From: Streptomyces viridochromogenes
GTDB lineage: Bacteria; Actinomycetota; Actinomycetes; Streptomycetales; Streptomycetaceae
NCBI RefSeq assembly: GCF_001270495.1
Contig: NZ_LGUR01000033.1
Span: forward strand, 1-8,118
DNA: 8,118 bases
Direction: 5' to 3'
Shown here one piece after another: positions 5,798 through 8,118 of this stretch (positions are counted from its first letter, which is position 1; each line of letters begins with the position of its first letter). The position numbers were made by a program, and so were the translations under genes. The notes under the pieces were generated by a model. That model did no database searches. It was not told where the DNA came from and saw nothing but the letters and a program-made list of their open reading frames with translations.

Positions 5798-7756
5798 TCA
5801 GCCGGTGTGCACCCGGGGCCTGCGTTCCCGGTCGGGTTCGGCCTCGCGCAGCACCTCGCGGGTGACCGGGGCGACCTCGCCCTGGCCGAAGAGGAAGAAG
5901 CGCAGGAAGTTGGCGAAGGGGGTGCCCTCGGTCCACTCGAAGTAGATGTGCGGGATGCAGCCGGTGGTGTCGCGGACGTGCAGGAGCAGCGCGGCCAGGG
6001 CGTTGGAGATGGAGGAGGACTCCAGGGTCAGGACGCGGTAGCGGTTGTGCAGGACCTCGCCGCGTACGGTCAGGCCGGCCTCGAACTCGGACGGGTCGGT
6101 GACCGTCACCTCGACGAAGACGAAGTCCTCCTGGCCGGGGACGTCGTTGTCGGCCCGGATCTGCTCGATCTTGTCGCGGTACTCCGCCTTGTCCCGCCGG
6201 TCGGGCTCGTTGGCGATGAACCGGATCTTGCGGCTGGCCATGTCCCTGACGAAACGTTCCGCCATGTCGTCCAGCGTCACGTCGGTCACGCGGAGCTCGA
6301 AGGCGCGGGCCAGCCGGGACAGGAGCGAGACCAGGATGATGCCGGCGATGAAGCAGGCGCCGATCTTCACACCGTCGGGGCGTTCGATGACGTTCACCAC
6401 GGTCGTGTAGAGGAACACCGCCGAGATGACCGCGAAGCCGATGAACCAGTTCCGCTGGCCGGCCTCGCGGGCCGCGATGGTCACGGCGATCGCGGCGGAG
6501 CTGATGAGGACCAGCACGCCCGTGGCGTAGGCGCCGCCCTGGGCGTCGACGTCGGCGTCGAAGATCCAGGTGACCAGGAAGGCGACCAGGGTGAAGACGA
6601 TGACCATGGGGCGCACGGCCCTGGCCCAGTGCGGTGCCATGCCGTAGCGCGGGAGATAGCGGGGCATCAGGTTGAGCAGCCCGGCCATGGCGGAGGCGCC
6701 GGCGAACCACAGGATGGCGATCGTCGAGACGTCGTAGACCGTGCCGAAGGCGCCACCGAGGTATTCGTGGGCGAGGAACGCCAGCGCGCGGCCGTTGGCC
6801 TGGCCGCCCGACTCGAACTCCTTCTCAGGGATCAGCAGTGTGGTGATGAAGCTCGTCGCGATCAGGAAGCAGCTCATGATCACGGCGGCGGTGGTGAGCA
6901 GCTTCTTCGTGTCCCGGATCCGGCCCTTGGGCTGCTCCTCGGTCTCGCCGGGGTCGCCCTTGACGTGCGGCATCACGGCGACGCCGGTCTCGAATCCGGA
7001 GAGGCCGAGCGCGAGTTTGGGGAAGACGATCAGTGCCACGCCGATCATGACGAAGACATTGCCGTGTTCGGCTGTGAGGGCGTTGGACCAGTCGGTGACC
7101 ACGTGTCCCTCGGTGGCGACGTGATACAGGCCGACGGCCACGACGACGGCGTTCAGCACGAGGTAGGCGCCGACCAGGGCGACGGCGACGCCGATCGCCT
7201 CCAGGAAGCCCTTGAGGAAGACCGCGCCGAGGAGAGCCACGAGGATGAGGGTGATCAGCATCTGCTTGTCGTGCAGTGCGCTGTTCAGGTGCGGGTTCTC
7301 GACCAGGTGGGTGGAGGCGTCGGCCGCCGACAGGGTGATGGTGATCAGGAAGTCGGTGGCGGCGAAGCCGAGCAGGGTCAGGACGAAGAGCTTGCCCTTC
7401 CAGAAGGTCAGGAGCCGCTCCAGCATCGCGATCGAGCCCTGGCCGTGAGGGCTCTCCTCGGCCACCCGCCGGTACACGGGCAGGGCTCCCGCCAGAGTGA
7501 CGATCACGAGCACGATCGTGGCGATGGGGGACAGCAGGCCCGCCGCGAGGGCCGCGATGCCCGGCTGGTAGCCGAGGGTCGAGAAGTAGTCGACGCCGGT
7601 GAGACACATGACGCGGTACCAGGGCTGGCCCTTGTGCTCCAGCTTGGACTCGGTCGGCTCTTCCTCCGCTCGGCCCTGGCCCTTGCCCATGTCGGACAGA
7701 CCCTCCAGCATCCAGGCGCGCACGCGACTGGGCGGGGGGTGTTCGGTCGTGGCCAT
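5798..7756 (-). CDS. APC-superfamily permease with C-terminal cytosolic domain
   Basis: An integral membrane transporter of 652 residues with about 12 predicted helices. Approximate positions are 52-74, 75-97, 123-148, 166-184, 187-212, 233-256, 286-310, 335-363, 383-400, 408-428, 436-454 and 464-483. Helix 1 carries [13 protein letters not shown], which fits the broken first helix of the APC fold. SPHGQGS (102-108) and [15 protein letters not shown] (133-147) fit the loop and third helix. The general layout recalls KimA/KUP-type potassium carriers as well as amino acid permeases, so the substrate is open. Residues about 484-652 form a soluble alpha/beta tail, with a charged segment at 515-540 and strands at 545-553 and 572-580, that I cannot assign. 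The ATG at 7756 has AGGAG 7 nt upstream; longer in-frame starts up to 7903 would add a low-complexity, non-family leader and are rejected. Confidence 0.85.
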   Translation of the reverse strand: MATTEHPPPSRVRAWMLEGLSDMGKGQGRAEEEPTESKLEHKGQPWYRVMCLTGVDYFSTLGYQPGIAALAAGLLSPIATIVLVIVTLAGALPVYRRVAEESPHGQGSIAMLERLLTFWKGKLFVLTLLGFAATDFLITITLSAADASTHLVENPHLNSALHDKQMLITLILVALLGAVFLKGFLEAIGVAVALVGAYLVLNAVVVAVGLYHVATEGHVVTDWSNALTAEHGNVFVMIGVALIVFPKLALGLSGFETGVAVMPHVKGDPGETEEQPKGRIRDTKKLLTTAAVIMSCFLIATSFITTLLIPEKEFESGGQANGRALAFLAHEYLGGAFGTVYDVSTIAILWFAGASAMAGLLNLMPRYLPRYGMAPHWARAVRPMVIVFTLVAFLVTWIFDADVDAQGGAYATGVLVLISSAAIAVTIAAREAGQRNWFIGFAVISAVFLYTTVVNVIERPDGVKIGACFIAGIILVSLLSRLARAFELRVTDVTLDDMAERFVRDMASRKIRFIANEPDRRDKAEYRDKIEQIRADNDVPGQEDFVFVEVTVTDPSEFEAGLTVRGEVLHNRYRVLTLESSSISNALAALLLHVRDTTGCIPHIYFEWTEGTPFANFLRFFLFGQGEVAPVTREVLREAEPDRERRPRVHTG

Positions 7757-7903
7757 CGGCGTGCTCCTGATGTGCGGGTCGACGCGGGTCGGCGTGTGGT
7801 TCCGGCCATCACGCGGACGGCGGCACCAGCGTAAGCAGAGAGTGACGCACGGGCCCATGGATCGGAGGGTTGGTGGCGTCAAGCTTCCGTTAAGACTCGC
7901 CAT
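7757..7903 (-). promoter_or_regulatory. Permease upstream region
   Basis: This is the likely 5' region of the permease. TTGACG on the minus strand (7882-7877) could be a -35 box, but no good -10 box lies 16-18 nt downstream. AGGAG (7768-7764) is the ribosome binding site. I looked for a c-di-AMP (ydaO-type) riboswitch, as found before some potassium carriers, and did not see its conserved segments. Confidence 0.3.
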
Positions 7904-8118
7904 GTCGGAGCGGGTCGCACAGCAAGATGCGAGTTCCGGGGGTCGTTGGGCGGTGGTTGTGCGGTGGGTGGGCGGTGGATGGGCTGTATGCGGGATGCAG
8001 GGCTGTCTTGCGGGGGTGGATACGCAGAGTCACGCCGTGTGCGCTTTGCGGCGGTGGCGGTGGCGGCGGTGTCGCTGTCGACGGGGCCGGGGCGGGCGGG
8101 CCGGGGCGGGGCATGGGG
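7904..8118. other. G-rich gene-free right end
   Basis: This stretch is G/T-biased on the + strand, with GGTGG and GGCGGTGG words like those of positions 1-872. The only open frame of note, on the minus strand, predicts a Pro-rich peptide without a domain. No gene, RNA or repeat array can be supported. The upstream region of a gene beyond the window edge may lie here. Confidence 0.5.
8083..8118 (+). other. Dense G-quadruplex-forming cluster
   Basis: Seven G-runs of three or four (8083-8086, 8089-8092, 8094-8096, 8098-8100, 8103-8106, 8108-8111 and 8115-8118) have loops of one to three bases. This exceeds the four runs needed for a quadruplex and allows several alternative folds. It reaches the window edge and may continue. 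Confidence 0.65.

Noticed and set aside
5309..7834. An 841-residue plus-strand open frame across the permease and PH-like genes
   Set aside because: It is antisense to two credible membrane proteins. The peptide is an improbable G/D/E/Q/A/H-rich low-complexity sequence without domains or a ribosome binding site.
7757..7880. A c-di-AMP riboswitch upstream of the KimA-like permease
   Set aside because: The leader is short and I could not find the conserved segments of the ydaO class.
7757..7903. A 49-residue N-terminal extension of the permease from an ATG at 7903
   Set aside because: The extension lacks membrane or family features and has no ribosome binding site. The ATG at 7756 has AGGAG at the right distance.
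7890..8114. A 74-residue minus-strand open frame at the right end
   Set aside because: It is a Pro-rich translation of the G-run cluster, with no domain and no clear ribosome binding site.

Overview
The window looks like a piece of a Streptomyces (or close actinomycete) chromosome. It has very high G+C, GTG as well as ATG starts, AGGAG-type ribosome binding sites, and a tandem glycine riboswitch of the kind that precedes glycine cleavage genes in these bacteria. I support five protein genes, one riboswitch, one strong bidirectional terminator and two long G-rich stretches without a credible gene.

Layout: positions 1-872 are G/T-rich on the + strand, carry degenerate roughly 80-bp tandem repeats and G-runs, and hold no gene I can support. 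A small PRC-barrel protein gene (873-1280, -) is transcribed away from the centre. Divergent from it are a likely promoter, a two-aptamer glycine riboswitch (about 1403-1605) and gcvP (1667-4552, +), a full-length P-protein of the glycine cleavage system. A perfect 18-bp stem (4574-4615) separates gcvP from the convergent minus-strand genes. Those are a tandem Mop-domain molybdate-binding protein (4622-5041), a two-helix membrane protein with a PH-like domain (5174-5716) and an APC-superfamily permease of 652 residues (5798-7756). The right end (about 7904-8118) is again G-rich and gene-free, ending in a dense G-run cluster.

How it fits together: gcvP is a single-gene unit controlled by glycine. 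GcvT, GcvH and lipoamide dehydrogenase must be encoded elsewhere. The sequence suggests a concrete switch: the 5' strand of aptamer-2 P1 (1521-1527) is exactly complementary both to its P1 partner (1600-1606) and to the gcvP Shine-Dalgarno segment (1654-1660). Glycine-stabilised P1 should therefore free the ribosome binding site. The permease and PH-like gene run in the same direction 81 bp apart and may be cotranscribed. The Mop gene is an orphan here, with no modABC beside it.

I see no mobile element, CRISPR array, tRNA or rRNA, and no obviously new multi-gene system. The points most worth a second look are the riboswitch expression platform, the repeat-bearing gene-free flank, and the unassigned cytosolic tail of the permease.
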